8,226 nucleotides of DNA from Clostridia bacterium (GCA_017452215.1 JAFTMU010000001.1:1-8226), one strand, 5' to 3'. Positions 1-6,417 are shown, counted from the first letter of the stretch. Made by a program: numbers and translations. Notes: generated by a model not told the origin, from the letters alone.

Positions 1-576
1 AACGTATGCACGGGCATCTGGAACCGTGTGATGCGGGACGTGTTTTTGAAGAAGGGAGGACAGGATACCTTTACCGTCCCTGCAAACGTGGTACAGGCAA
101 CCTATTGTAAGGATTCGGGAAGTGTCATGAGCGAGGCGTGCACCAAGGACCCAAGGGGGAACCGACAGGAGGTCGGCTGGTTTGTCAAGGGAAAAGAGCC
201 ACGGGGAGAGTGCACCTGCCACGTTCTTTGTCGGTATGATACCGAGCACGGAGGCATCTGCCACGGTCATTGTCCCGATGAATGTGTACAGGAGGTGGCG
301 CTGATACGGGTAGAACGGCATTTTCCAATGCAGATCTATATCACCGATGCCCAATACGTCTGGCATGGTGATCCCGAGGACTTGGAGATCAATCCCAACG
401 GGGAACAGCCCTATTTCGGGATAGAAAAGGGAAGCTACCGTGGCGTATCGGGAAAGGGAATACAGTTCAACCGTTCCTGTACCGAGCATACGGAGAGTGC
501 GGCGGAGCAGGAACACGAAAACGAATCCGAGGAGGATCTCGATCTTTTGCCCATCCCTTGGCGGCGTGCGGGATAG
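1..576 (+). CDS. Class A penicillin-binding protein, C-terminal fragment (5' end outside window)
   Basis: The frame is open from the first base and ends at TAG 574-576, giving 191 residues; the GTG at 28 is only an internal codon. The fragment resembles the extreme C-terminus of PBP1A-type bifunctional transglycosylase/transpeptidases, which build and cross-link peptidoglycan outside the membrane. The telling stretch is residues 7-55: a WNRVM motif, then TVPANVVQATYC, a DSG, and EACTKDPRGNR, the usual tail after the transpeptidase domain. Residues 71-95 hold a dense cysteine cluster (C71, C73, C77, C87, C91, C95). Residues 98-120 (ALIRVER...ITDAQYVW) fit the family's post-catalytic tail. The end is acidic (about 162-182). 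The active-site SxxK, SxN and KTG motifs lie upstream and cannot be seen. A strong terminator follows. The identification is by pattern memory, fairly sure. Confidence 0.75.
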   Translation, partial: NVCTGIWNRVMRDVFLKKGGQDTFTVPANVVQATYCKDSGSVMSEACTKDPRGNRQEVGWFVKGKEPRGECTCHVLCRYDTEHGGICHGHCPDECVQEVALIRVERHFPMQIYITDAQYVWHGDPEDLEINPNGEQPYFGIEKGSYRGVSGKGIQFNRSCTEHTESAAEQEHENESEEDLDLLPIPWRRAG

Positions 577-630
577 GGCATAAAACCCATGCGTTTTTCA
601 TACAGTGTATGGGAGATGCAGAAGAAAAAA

Positions 631-658
631 ACAGCATCTCACGGGAGGTGCTGTTTTT
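631..658 (+). terminator. Intrinsic terminator of the penicillin-binding protein gene
   Basis: ACAGCATCTC (631-640) pairs with GAGGTGCTGT (645-654) around an ACGG loop, with one G-U pair, followed by a run of five T (654-658). An A-run lies just upstream, so the hairpin may work weakly in reverse too. It separates the penicillin-binding protein gene from the TspO-like gene. Confidence 0.85.
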
Positions 659-680
659 GTATAAAAAAGGCTTTGGAAAA

Positions 681-1190
681 ATGACGGTCAGCGCATGGCT
701 GAACATGGAGATGGAATGCAGCCGTCCGATGCTGATGCTGCTTGTGGGCATCATGATGGTATCAGGGGGGATCCTGGTCCGCTTTTTCGTGGGGAGTCCG
801 TATTTGACCCTGGTGGCGCTCAATATTGCCGATCTGATCCCTCCGGTCTGGCTGATGACACTTCTTTGGACGGTCTCGTTTTTTATGATCGGATGTAGCG
901 CAGGCTTTGTGCTTGGGTACCGTCTGGGCGGCTGCGAAGTGGATAAATATAAAGGCGGCATGATATTTGTGCTGCTGGCGGTCCTGGAGCTTTGCTGGTA
1001 TCCCACGTTGTTCGGGGCAGGCTTCGTTTTTTTAAGCGTGTTGGAGTCCATTTTGATCCTCTGCCTTTCCGTCGGCGTGACCCTGTGCTTTTACCGAGTC
1101 AGCAAATTTGCGGGGATGCTCTTTTTGTTACATGATATCTGGCTTATCTACATGCTCATTTTGAATTTTGCCGTCTTTTCCAGATGTTGA
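681..1190 (+). CDS. tspO: TspO/MBR-family membrane protein (divergent)
   Basis: A 169-residue, very hydrophobic protein with five predicted membrane helices (about 16-37, 55-80, 92-108, 115-136 and 143-166), matching the size and fold of TspO/MBR proteins (tryptophan-rich sensory proteins). Family-like features are PPVW at 54-57 followed by W63, the LCWYPTLFG segment at 104-112 (compare the usual W-S-P-L-F-F), and YRVSKFAG at 138-145 leading to LN at 161-162. Bacterial TspO proteins bind tetrapyrroles and have been linked to stress responses, but their exact role is debated; none is shown here. The frame is open further upstream, but those codons lie inside the preceding gene and its terminator. 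ATG 681 is chosen because AAAAAAGG sits about 10 bases before it; ATG 705 and 711 are in-frame alternatives. Several normally conserved aromatic residues are absent, so it is divergent. I see no clear promoter. Confidence 0.68.
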   Translation: MTVSAWLNMEMECSRPMLMLLVGIMMVSGGILVRFFVGSPYLTLVALNIADLIPPVWLMTLLWTVSFFMIGCSAGFVLGYRLGGCEVDKYKGGMIFVLLAVLELCWYPTLFGAGFVFLSVLESILILCLSVGVTLCFYRVSKFAGMLFLLHDIWLIYMLILNFAVFSRC

Positions 1191-1284
1191 GGCATCAATC
1201 ACAATACATACGTTTCAAAACTACGATAGAACTGATGATTACCAATATTTTTTTTGATTAAGGAAATTTTTTTTGCCAAATCAC

Positions 1285-1313
1285 TTTACAAACGAGCAAA
1301 AATTTGGTATACT
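1285..1313 (+). promoter_or_regulatory. Sigma-A promoter of the CofE-like gene
   Basis: TTTACA (1285-1290), a 17-bp spacer, then TATACT (1308-1313) preceded by TGG, which gives an extended -10. A second TATAAT at 1313-1318 overlaps but has poor spacing. An imperfect inverted repeat (TGCCAAAT 1274-1281 and ATTTGGTA 1302-1309) flanks the -35 and touches the -10. Nothing else recognisable lies in 1191-1284. Confidence 0.8.
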
Positions 1314-1337
1314 ATAATGCGTGAAAATTTTCTGATG

Positions 1338-1353
1338 CCTGTCCTTTGACAGG
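1338..1353 (+). promoter_or_regulatory. Leader hairpin just upstream of the CofE-like gene's ribosome binding site
   Basis: CCTGTC (1338-1343) pairs perfectly with GACAGG (1348-1353) around a CTTT loop. The stem ends four bases before the Shine-Dalgarno AAAAGGAG (1358-1365) and has no U-tail, so it is not a terminator. It could keep the ribosome site open, protect the mRNA, or bind a protein; the sequence does not say which. Confidence 0.5.
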
Positions 1354-1374
1354 AAATAAAAGGAGTGTGTATTT

Positions 1375-2568
1375 ATGAGCCGTATGGTTGGCACTGTATC
1401 CCGTGGCGTTCGTGCCCCTATCATTCGCAGCGGAGACAATCTTGCCGAGATCGTAACCGCATCCGTCCTGGAAGCAGCAAAGAGTGAGGGCTACGAGATC
1501 CGTAACCGTGACGTCGTGGCTATGACCGAGGCGATCGTTGCACGTGCGCAGGGAAACTACGCAACGATTGACGATATCGCACAGGATATCAAGGCAAAAT
1601 TCGGCGGCGAGACCGTGGGTGTGATTTTCCCCATTTTGAGCCGCAACCGCTTTTCCGTGTGTCTTACGGGAATTGCAAAGGGCGCAAAAAAGATCGTTTT
1701 GATGCTCTCTTACCCCTCCGACGAGGTCGGAAATCATCTGATCAGCCTGGATGCTTTGGATGAAAAGGGCATCAATCCGTATAGCGACGTCCTGACTCTG
1801 GAGCGCTACCGTGAGCTGTTCGGCTACGAAAAGCATCGCTTCACGGGCGTGGACTACGTGGAATATTATGAGAGCCTGATCCGTGAGACAGGCGCCGATT
1901 GCGAGATCGTATTTGCCAACGATGCCCGTGCCGTTTTGAAGTATACCAAGAACGTGCTCAACTGCGATATCCATACCCGTCAACGCACCAAGCGCATCCT
2001 TAAAGCAGCAGGCGCCGAGATCGTTTACGGCATCGACGAGATCCTTACCGCTCCTGTAAACGGTAGCGGCTACAACGAAAATTACGGGCTTTTGGGCTCT
2101 AATAAGGCAACCGATACCCAGGTCAAGCTCTTCCCGAGAGATTGCCAGGCGCTGGTAGAGGACATTCAGGCTCGTTTGCTCAAGGCAACGGGCAAGCTCG
2201 TTGAGGTCATGGTCTATGGCGACGGCGCATTCAAGGATCCCGTAGGAAAGATCTGGGAGCTTGCCGACCCGGTCGTGTCTCCCGCATATACGAGCGGTCT
2301 TGAAGGCACGCCCAACGAGCTCAAGCTGAAATATCTTGCCGATAACGATTTTGCTTCTCTGTCCGGTGAGGCGCTCAAAGAAGCAATCAAGGGAGAGATT
2401 CAAAAGAAGGATAGCAACCTGGTAGGAAAGATGGCGTCCGAGGGAACCACCCCCCGTCAGCTCACCGACCTGATCGGCTCTCTTTGCGACCTGACCTCCG
2501 GCTCGGGCGATAAGGGAACTCCCATCGTTCACATTCAGGGCTATTTCGACAACTATACTACGGAATAA
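1375..2568 (+). CDS. CofE-like (coenzyme F420-0:L-glutamate ligase family) protein of unknown function
   Basis: A 397-residue soluble protein of the F420-ligase (CofE-like) family. The N-terminus matches the family: RAPIIRSGDNLAEIV at 13-27, then a hydrophobic DVVAMTEAIVARAQGN stretch at 46-61. CofE proper adds glutamates to the side chain of coenzyme F420 using GTP and is about 250 residues long; this form is about 150 residues longer and belongs to a version I recall from Clostridia, where F420 is not generally made, so the substrate is unknown. Conserved-looking blocks include FPILSRNRF (85-93), NGSGYNENYGLLGSNKATD (229-247), VYGDGAFKDPVGK (280-292) and LIGSLCDLTSGSGDKGTP (366-383). Strong SD AAAAGGAG (1358-1365) is nine bases before ATG 1375. 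The promoter, the SD and a biased codon set (many CGT, GGC, AAG) suggest high expression. It is a single-gene unit. Family fairly sure, activity not. Confidence 0.82.
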   Translation: MSRMVGTVSRGVRAPIIRSGDNLAEIVTASVLEAAKSEGYEIRNRDVVAMTEAIVARAQGNYATIDDIAQDIKAKFGGETVGVIFPILSRNRFSVCLTGIAKGAKKIVLMLSYPSDEVGNHLISLDALDEKGINPYSDVLTLERYRELFGYEKHRFTGVDYVEYYESLIRETGADCEIVFANDARAVLKYTKNVLNCDIHTRQRTKRILKAAGAEIVYGIDEILTAPVNGSGYNENYGLLGSNKATDTQVKLFPRDCQALVEDIQARLLKATGKLVEVMVYGDGAFKDPVGKIWELADPVVSPAYTSGLEGTPNELKLKYLADNDFASLSGEALKEAIKGEIQKKDSNLVGKMASEGTTPRQLTDLIGSLCDLTSGSGDKGTPIVHIQGYFDNYTTE

Positions 2569-2574
2569 CTTCAT

Positions 2575-2621
2575 ATAAAACAAAGGCGTGCCTTCTGTTT
2601 GAAGGTACGCCTTTGTTTTAT
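2575..2621. terminator. Symmetric bidirectional terminator between converging genes
   Basis: ATAAAACAAAGGCGTGCCTTC (2575-2595) pairs with 2601-2621 over 21 bp with a single G-U pair (2590/2606) and a TGTTT loop. The A-rich start and T-rich end of the stem provide a U-tract on both strands, so the hairpin can end both the CofE-like gene (stop at 2568) and the MutS-like gene (stop at 2639). Confidence 0.9.
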
Positions 2622-2638
2622 GTCAATCAATCGCTGAA

Positions 2639-4249
2639 TTATTGTTCTTTAGCAATCCGATTCAAAATATTTTCATACGTCAACCCGTAACTCTCAGCAA
2701 TGTCACGGGCATAGCTCTTACCGTCGGGCTTGGCACGCATGATCTTAAAGGAGCGCTTTCCTTCGCCCTCCATGCCTGCAACCAGCGTATCAATGGCAAC
2801 GCCGCCCGAAGAAAGGGAACGGGCGTTGATGTTGTCAATCTCTGCCGCAAGCTCGTGCAGGTGGGTGGAAAAGAGACAACGACAACCAATGTGAGCAAGA
2901 CCGCTGAGCACCTCTGCCGCAATGTAGGAGGCCTCAAAGCTGCCTGTGGAAGAAAGGGATTCGTCCAGAAGAACCAGGCTGCTTGCTGTAACACAATCCA
3001 GAATCTCACTCAAACGGGCGCATTCCTCACCCAAACGTCCCTTATCGATGGTGTCATCGGCGCCGGTGGGGAAATGGGTGTAGATGCCGTCCACGGGAGA
3101 GAGCACTGCTTCCTTGGCGGGCACGTACATTCCAAGCTGCATCATGACCTGCGCAAGTCCAAGGGCACAGGTGATCACCGATTTACCGCCTCGGTTGGGA
3201 CCTGAAAGCACGTAGATAGTGGCTTTATCGTCAAAGATCAGGTCGTTTGCTACGATCTCATCCTCGATCTTCAAGGCAACGCAGGGGTTATAGAGCGCCG
3301 TGGCTTGAAATCTGCGTTCCTCCATCGGTCTGATCTCGGGAATAGACAGAGCACACCCCTTGTTCTGCAATTCCTTGAGCATATTCGTTCCCTTGACCAG
3401 AAATTCAAATTCGGGTATAAGATTGAGCAAGAACTCGGTGTTCTCCAACACGTATGCCTGCACGATCTTTTTCCAGGATTTGAGCGAGGAGCGATACACG
3501 TCGTTGATAGCGCTGTTAAACGCCAGGGAAAGCGCCATTTTCTGATTTTCACTTTGCTTTTTGCCAAAGGGAACCAGGTTGGCAATGCAGGTGTAGTTGT
3601 CGTTTTTAAAGTTTAAACGCAGGATCTTGTCCAGAACGTCCCCCGATTTGAACGCCTCTGGATTGATGGAAAGCACGCCTGCCGAGGTGGGGCGAAGCTG
3701 GGCGTCAAGATTGACACCGATGGTCACGCTTTTGATCTCACGTACTCTCTGCGTCAGCTCGCTCAGCTTTTGGTTCAGCTCTCGGTAGTAATCGCTTTCT
3801 GCAAGCTCAGTGATGAGCTTTGCAAGGGAAACAAAGGCAGGGCTCTTCAAATCAGCCTTCACACCGGTCAGGCACTCATGCAGGATCTTGATGCTGGAAA
3901 CGTACAATTCGATCTCTGTGATGCTGGAAAGATAGTCGGTGGTATCCCCACTGTCTGCCTCCAATCTTCTCAGCTCCATGATGTCATTCAGAACAGGCAC
4001 CAGCTTGTTGAGCATATCCGAGAGGGGAGCACAGCGCATCATGTCATCAAAGGTAGCCATACGGTAACGCATTACCTCGGCATCAGTGGTAAAAAATTCA
4101 GAAAGATCACGGTTTTTCAGCGTAAAGATCTCCAAAAGCCCAAGCTCTTGCAGGGTAAACAGATCAATATCGGGCACGCATTCGCCACTGTCATGACGGC
4201 GTCGATGTTCCTTTGAGGGATAGATCAGGCTGAACTCATTAAAATCCAT
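2639..4249 (-). CDS. MutS-family ATPase without mismatch-recognition domains
   Basis: A 536-residue protein whose C-terminal half is the MutS ATPase domain. Walker A is GPNRGGKSV at 350-358 (canonical MutS has GPNMGGKST). Walker B is LVLLDES at 425-431 with D429 and E430. The STHLHELA motif is at 461-468 (compare ATHYHEL), and DGKSYARDIAESYGL at 509-523 corresponds to the usual PGRSYG...AGL end of the domain. The first ~340 residues look like the helical core and lever region. MutS domain I with its Phe-x-Glu mismatch wedge, and domain II, are absent, and the total is well under the ~850 residues of repair MutS. There is no C-terminal Smr nuclease domain as in MutS2. It probably binds DNA or another nucleic-acid structure in an ATP-dependent way; the role is unknown. 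Start ATG 4247-4249 has AAAGGA ten bases upstream. Confidence 0.85.
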   Translation of the reverse strand: MDFNEFSLIYPSKEHRRRHDSGECVPDIDLFTLQELGLLEIFTLKNRDLSEFFTTDAEVMRYRMATFDDMMRCAPLSDMLNKLVPVLNDIMELRRLEADSGDTTDYLSSITEIELYVSSIKILHECLTGVKADLKSPAFVSLAKLITELAESDYYRELNQKLSELTQRVREIKSVTIGVNLDAQLRPTSAGVLSINPEAFKSGDVLDKILRLNFKNDNYTCIANLVPFGKKQSENQKMALSLAFNSAINDVYRSSLKSWKKIVQAYVLENTEFLLNLIPEFEFLVKGTNMLKELQNKGCALSIPEIRPMEERRFQATALYNPCVALKIEDEIVANDLIFDDKATIYVLSGPNRGGKSVITCALGLAQVMMQLGMYVPAKEAVLSPVDGIYTHFPTGADDTIDKGRLGEECARLSEILDCVTASSLVLLDESLSSTGSFEASYIAAEVLSGLAHIGCRCLFSTHLHELAAEIDNINARSLSSGGVAIDTLVAGMEGEGKRSFKIMRAKPDGKSYARDIAESYGLTYENILNRIAKEQ

Positions 4250-4281
4250 TTTGCGGGAATCCTTTCATTTGCATTATGTAC

Positions 4282-4310
4282 AGTATAACATAAAAATCCC
4301 GATTCGTCTA
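4282..4310 (-). promoter_or_regulatory. Sigma-A promoter of the MutS-like gene
   Basis: Read on the minus strand: TAGACG (4310-4305), 17 bp, then TATACT (4287-4282) preceded directly by TGT, an extended -10. The -35 matches only four of six consensus bases, so the extended -10 probably carries the promoter. It leaves a leader of about 25 bases. Confidence 0.7.
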
Positions 4311-4323
4311 CACAGGATACAAA

Positions 4324-4337
4324 AAATTTGCAAATTT
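4324..4337. repeat. 14-bp perfect palindrome between divergent promoters
   Basis: AAATTTGCAAATTT is a perfect palindrome located between the two -35 boxes of the divergent MutS-like and uronate-isomerase-like genes, 12 bases before the plus-strand -35. The position suits a regulator site acting on either gene, but the sequence is AT-rich and simple, so chance is possible. Confidence 0.35.
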
Positions 4338-4349
4338 CACTGATTTTAA

Positions 4350-4378
4350 TTGACCTTTCGCTTTTTTTATAGTATAAT
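4350..4378 (+). promoter_or_regulatory. Sigma-A promoter of the uronate-isomerase-like gene
   Basis: TTGACC (4350-4355), a 17-bp spacer, and a perfect TATAAT (4373-4378). Transcription should begin near 4385, so the in-frame codons at 4350 and 4377 lie within the promoter and cannot be the start of the protein. This fixes the start at ATG 4401. Confidence 0.85.
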
Positions 4379-4400
4379 GAGAGCGGAGAGGAGGGACGAA

Positions 4401-5432
4401 ATGAACCAACAGATTTTTGCCGCCGATTACGGAACGCTTCCGCACCGTTTTTTTTCTACGGGGCACTTGACCAATCCAACCGAGCTGATCCAAAGTCGGG
4501 AGCTGACCGCTCTTTTGTATCTTTGCGGCGTCGGTGAGGCGGAGCTTGGAGACCGAGCCTCCGATTATGAAAAATTCAAAGCCCTATGCCGTTCCTTTCC
4601 CTTGTTAGACGGACACCCCTTAAAAGGACAGATCACGGCGTTTTTGAAAAAGCATTTTCAAGGATTGCCAGAGCCGTCTCCAAGCACCTGTGACCTCTTG
4701 TGGAGACAGATCTCCGATCAATTGTCCCACTCTCCCAAAAAAAGAACCGACTTTTTGCCGCAAAAGGAGCTCTCCTGGCTTTCCGATACCTTATATTTAC
4801 CATTGGAGCTGCCCAAAAATATTTCCCCGATTTTGGACTGTCATCTCTTTTTGGATTCCAAGGCAACGTCATATGCCGATTTCCAAGAGGAAATTTGCGC
4901 CGCTTTTTCAGCATTTCTGAAAGCAGGCAGTAAAAGCGTCCTTTTTAGATTGGACAGAGCGTTCCGCTTCGTTCAACCAAGCGTTTATCACGTTGAATGC
5001 GCTCTCCGCTCTAAAAAAAGGACACGGGAACAGACCGATATTCTCACAGGGCAGATTCTGCGAGAGATCTCTTTGCTTTGTAACGAAAAGAACGTTCCTT
5101 TGATCCTCCTCTTGGAATGCGAAGGAGAGGAGTCCCTTTCCTTGCTTCGATATACCGAGCGCTCCACAGGCTTGCCCGCTCTTTTTTGGAGCGCCGCCGA
5201 TCGACGGGGAAGTGAAGCCTTGCTTTCCTTTGCTTCACGCCCGCACCAAAACGAAATGCGCTGGGCATTGCATTGCGGTTATTTGGCAAGCTCCGCAGAG
5301 CTTTCCTTCGCCTTACAATTTGCCGCCGCCAGGTATCCTGTGGGGCGCTTGACTCTTGTAATCGGAGCCGATCTGCGATATATCGACGCTGTGCAGGAGC
5401 GCTACGGTCAGATTTTGGAAAAAAGCCTTTGA
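4401..5432 (+). CDS. Degenerate uronate isomerase (UxaC)-like protein, probable pseudoenzyme
   Basis: A 343-residue soluble protein. Residues 33-103 read like the N-terminal part of glucuronate/galacturonate isomerase UxaC: RELTALLYLCGV, then GDRASDYEKFKALC, a GHPL (72-75; compare GNPLYHWTHLEL) and a later DLLWRQI. Residues 157-190, 216-240 and 314-340 (VGRLTLVIGADLRYID...YGQIL; compare [23 protein letters not shown]) follow UxaC order. UxaC opens uronic acids to ketose forms, is about 470 residues, and uses a metal held by an N-terminal HxH and other residues. Here the HxH region is missing, the catalytic aspartate of LTDSRSF is not conserved in place, and about 130 residues are lost, so catalysis is unlikely. 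ATG 4401 has AGGAGGG (4389-4395) upstream. No sugar-acid genes lie nearby. The homology is from memory and moderate. Confidence 0.58.
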   Translation: MNQQIFAADYGTLPHRFFSTGHLTNPTELIQSRELTALLYLCGVGEAELGDRASDYEKFKALCRSFPLLDGHPLKGQITAFLKKHFQGLPEPSPSTCDLLWRQISDQLSHSPKKRTDFLPQKELSWLSDTLYLPLELPKNISPILDCHLFLDSKATSYADFQEEICAAFSAFLKAGSKSVLFRLDRAFRFVQPSVYHVECALRSKKRTREQTDILTGQILREISLLCNEKNVPLILLLECEGEESLSLLRYTERSTGLPALFWSAADRRGSEALLSFASRPHQNEMRWALHCGYLASSAELSFALQFAAARYPVGRLTLVIGADLRYIDAVQERYGQILEKSL

Positions 5433-5448
5433 AAAAAGAAAAAATCTC

Positions 5449-5477
5449 TTGCAAAGCCGACTTTCATATGGTATAAT
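5449..5477 (+). promoter_or_regulatory. Sigma-A promoter of the two-helix membrane protein gene
   Basis: TTGCAA (5449-5454), 17 bp, then TATAAT (5472-5477) preceded by TGG, an extended -10. No terminator is visible between the upstream stop (5432) and this promoter, so some read-through from the uronate-isomerase-like gene is possible. Confidence 0.8.
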
Positions 5478-5514
5478 ATGTTTCAGATAATGTAAAGAAG
5501 AAAGGACGACGTAA

Positions 5515-6180
5515 ATGAGTTCTGTTTTGAAAAAGTGGTTACCGTTGCTGATGGCAATCGCCGCCGTTTTGTGCTTCGTGGGCGCAATCCTCATCCTTGT
5601 TTTTCCGGTTGCAAACGCTGATGCCGCATATAAGACGGTGATCGGCATCATTATTGCCGTTTTGATGATCGTTTTGTCTCTTTTGATCGCTTTGTATCTT
5701 TGGTTGAGCCGTGATACCGAGCCAAACTTTTTCCTGTTTGACCGTCAAAAAAAGAGAAATATCCCCGTAGAGGAATTGACCTTCAAGCTTGCCAACGAGC
5801 GTCTCAATTTCCTCTTGACCACTGTCAGTGAAAGCCCCGAGGAGCTTTGGACGGGCGACGTTTTGGAAAACGAGTTGAAATTGGGCTATCGCAAGGTCTA
5901 TCGCCCCTTGATCGCATACAAAATGCTTTACGATCTCGCTGATAAGGACGTGGAGTCCTATTGGGATTATCTGTTGTCCTCCACACCCGAGACTGTCAAT
6001 TCCATTTGCGAGGCATTGGGACAGGCAGGGGAGACCGAGATGGTCAAGGCGCTCCGTTTTATTATGGAAAACTACCGCCAGGACCCCTCCAAGATCTGTA
6101 ATTTCGTACGAGGAAATCAAAAATACATTCGTGGCAGAATCATGGCTTACATTAAGCGCAAGATCGAGTGGTTCTACTAA
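5515..6180 (+). CDS. Two-helix membrane protein with a cytoplasmic domain, unknown function
   Basis: A 221-residue protein I do not recognise. Two strong membrane helices lie at about 8-31 and 41-64, joined by a short loop. Lysines at 6-7 and the arginine/acidic stretch after the second helix suggest both ends are inside, leaving a cytoplasmic domain of about 155 residues. That domain starts with NFFLFDRQKKRNIP (71-84) and ELTFKLANERL (87-97), continues through an aromatic-rich middle (YRKVYRPLIAYKMLYDL, 125-141; YWDYLLSS, 149-156) and ends basic and aromatic (IKRKIEWFY, 213-221). It looks mostly helical. No Walker, kinase, HTH or protease motif is apparent. SD AAAGGA (5501-5506) is eight bases before ATG 5515. 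It has its own promoter and a perfect terminator, so it is a single-gene unit. Confidence 0.8.
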   Translation: MSSVLKKWLPLLMAIAAVLCFVGAILILVFPVANADAAYKTVIGIIIAVLMIVLSLLIALYLWLSRDTEPNFFLFDRQKKRNIPVEELTFKLANERLNFLLTTVSESPEELWTGDVLENELKLGYRKVYRPLIAYKMLYDLADKDVESYWDYLLSSTPETVNSICEALGQAGETEMVKALRFIMENYRQDPSKICNFVRGNQKYIRGRIMAYIKRKIEWFY

Positions 6181-6185
6181 AATAG

Positions 6186-6224
6186 GGACGGAGCTTCAAC
6201 CCCGAAGCTCCGTCCTTTTTTTTT
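6186..6224 (+). terminator. Perfect intrinsic terminator after the membrane protein gene
   Basis: GGACGGAGCTTC (6186-6197) pairs with GAAGCTCCGTCC (6204-6215) over 12 bp without mismatch, loop AACCCC, followed by nine T (6216-6224). The T-run overlaps the stop codon of the oppositely oriented small gene (6223-6225), so the two converging genes share this end. In the reverse direction the U-tract is weak. Confidence 0.95.
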
Positions 6225-6417
6225 AATTTTGCTTTTGAACGCTTTTGTATTCGTCATAATAGCGGTAATAGGGACAGGATTGTGTATGCCCGTATAAAAA
6301 ATGCGCCATCTCGTCCTGATCCAAATTCATCTGGCAGGAATAGGTGTCAAAATCCTCGTCGTAATCGTAAAAAACGCAATCCTCGCAACGGCACTCTTGC
6401 TTTTTCGTTTCTTTCAT
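6223..6417 (-). CDS. Small Cys-rich protein, resembles DUF6472
   Basis: A 64-residue acidic, tyrosine-rich protein with five cysteines: C9, C11, C14, C28 and C48. CxxC at 11-14 plus C28 and C48 would suit one bound metal, though this is inference. The body (CEDCVFYDYDEDFDTYSCQM at 11-30, then NLDQDEM and CPYYRYYDEYKSVQKQN at the end) matches my memory of DUF6472, a small family of unknown function found in Clostridia. The frame continues upstream to 6453, but ATG 6415-6417 is preferred: it has GGAAG six bases before it and begins where the family similarity begins. It is transcribed alone from its own promoter and meets the membrane protein gene tail to tail. Confidence 0.75.
   Translation of the reverse strand: MKETKKQECRCEDCVFYDYDEDFDTYSCQMNLDQDEMAHFLYGHTQSCPYYRYYDEYKSVQKQN

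Noticed and set aside
660..665. TATAAA as a -10 box for the TspO-like gene
   Set aside because: There is no acceptable -35 at 16-18 bp upstream (the region is the terminator stem), so I do not call a promoter.
558..680. Upstream extension of the TspO-like frame to a TTG near 558
   Set aside because: The extension starts inside the preceding gene and runs through its terminator hairpin; family similarity begins only after ATG 681.
467..1051. 194-codon minus-strand frame opposite the penicillin-binding protein end and the TspO-like gene
   Set aside because: It crosses two supported plus-strand genes and the terminator at 631-658, and its product looks like random low-complexity sequence.
1312..2583. 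423-codon open frame on the minus strand across the CofE-like gene
   Set aside because: The sense frame has a promoter, SD and family match. The antisense frame is open because the sense gene's biased codons avoid triplets that read as stops in reverse; it spans the shared terminator and has no recognisable protein.
4350..4400. Upstream extension of the uronate-isomerase-like frame
   Set aside because: These codons form the -35 and -10 boxes; the transcript should start after them.
5425..5458. CTTTG/CAAAG pairing after the uronate-isomerase-like gene as a terminator
   Set aside because: Only five weak pairs with a 21-base loop and no following T-run; the 3' arm overlaps the next promoter's -35.
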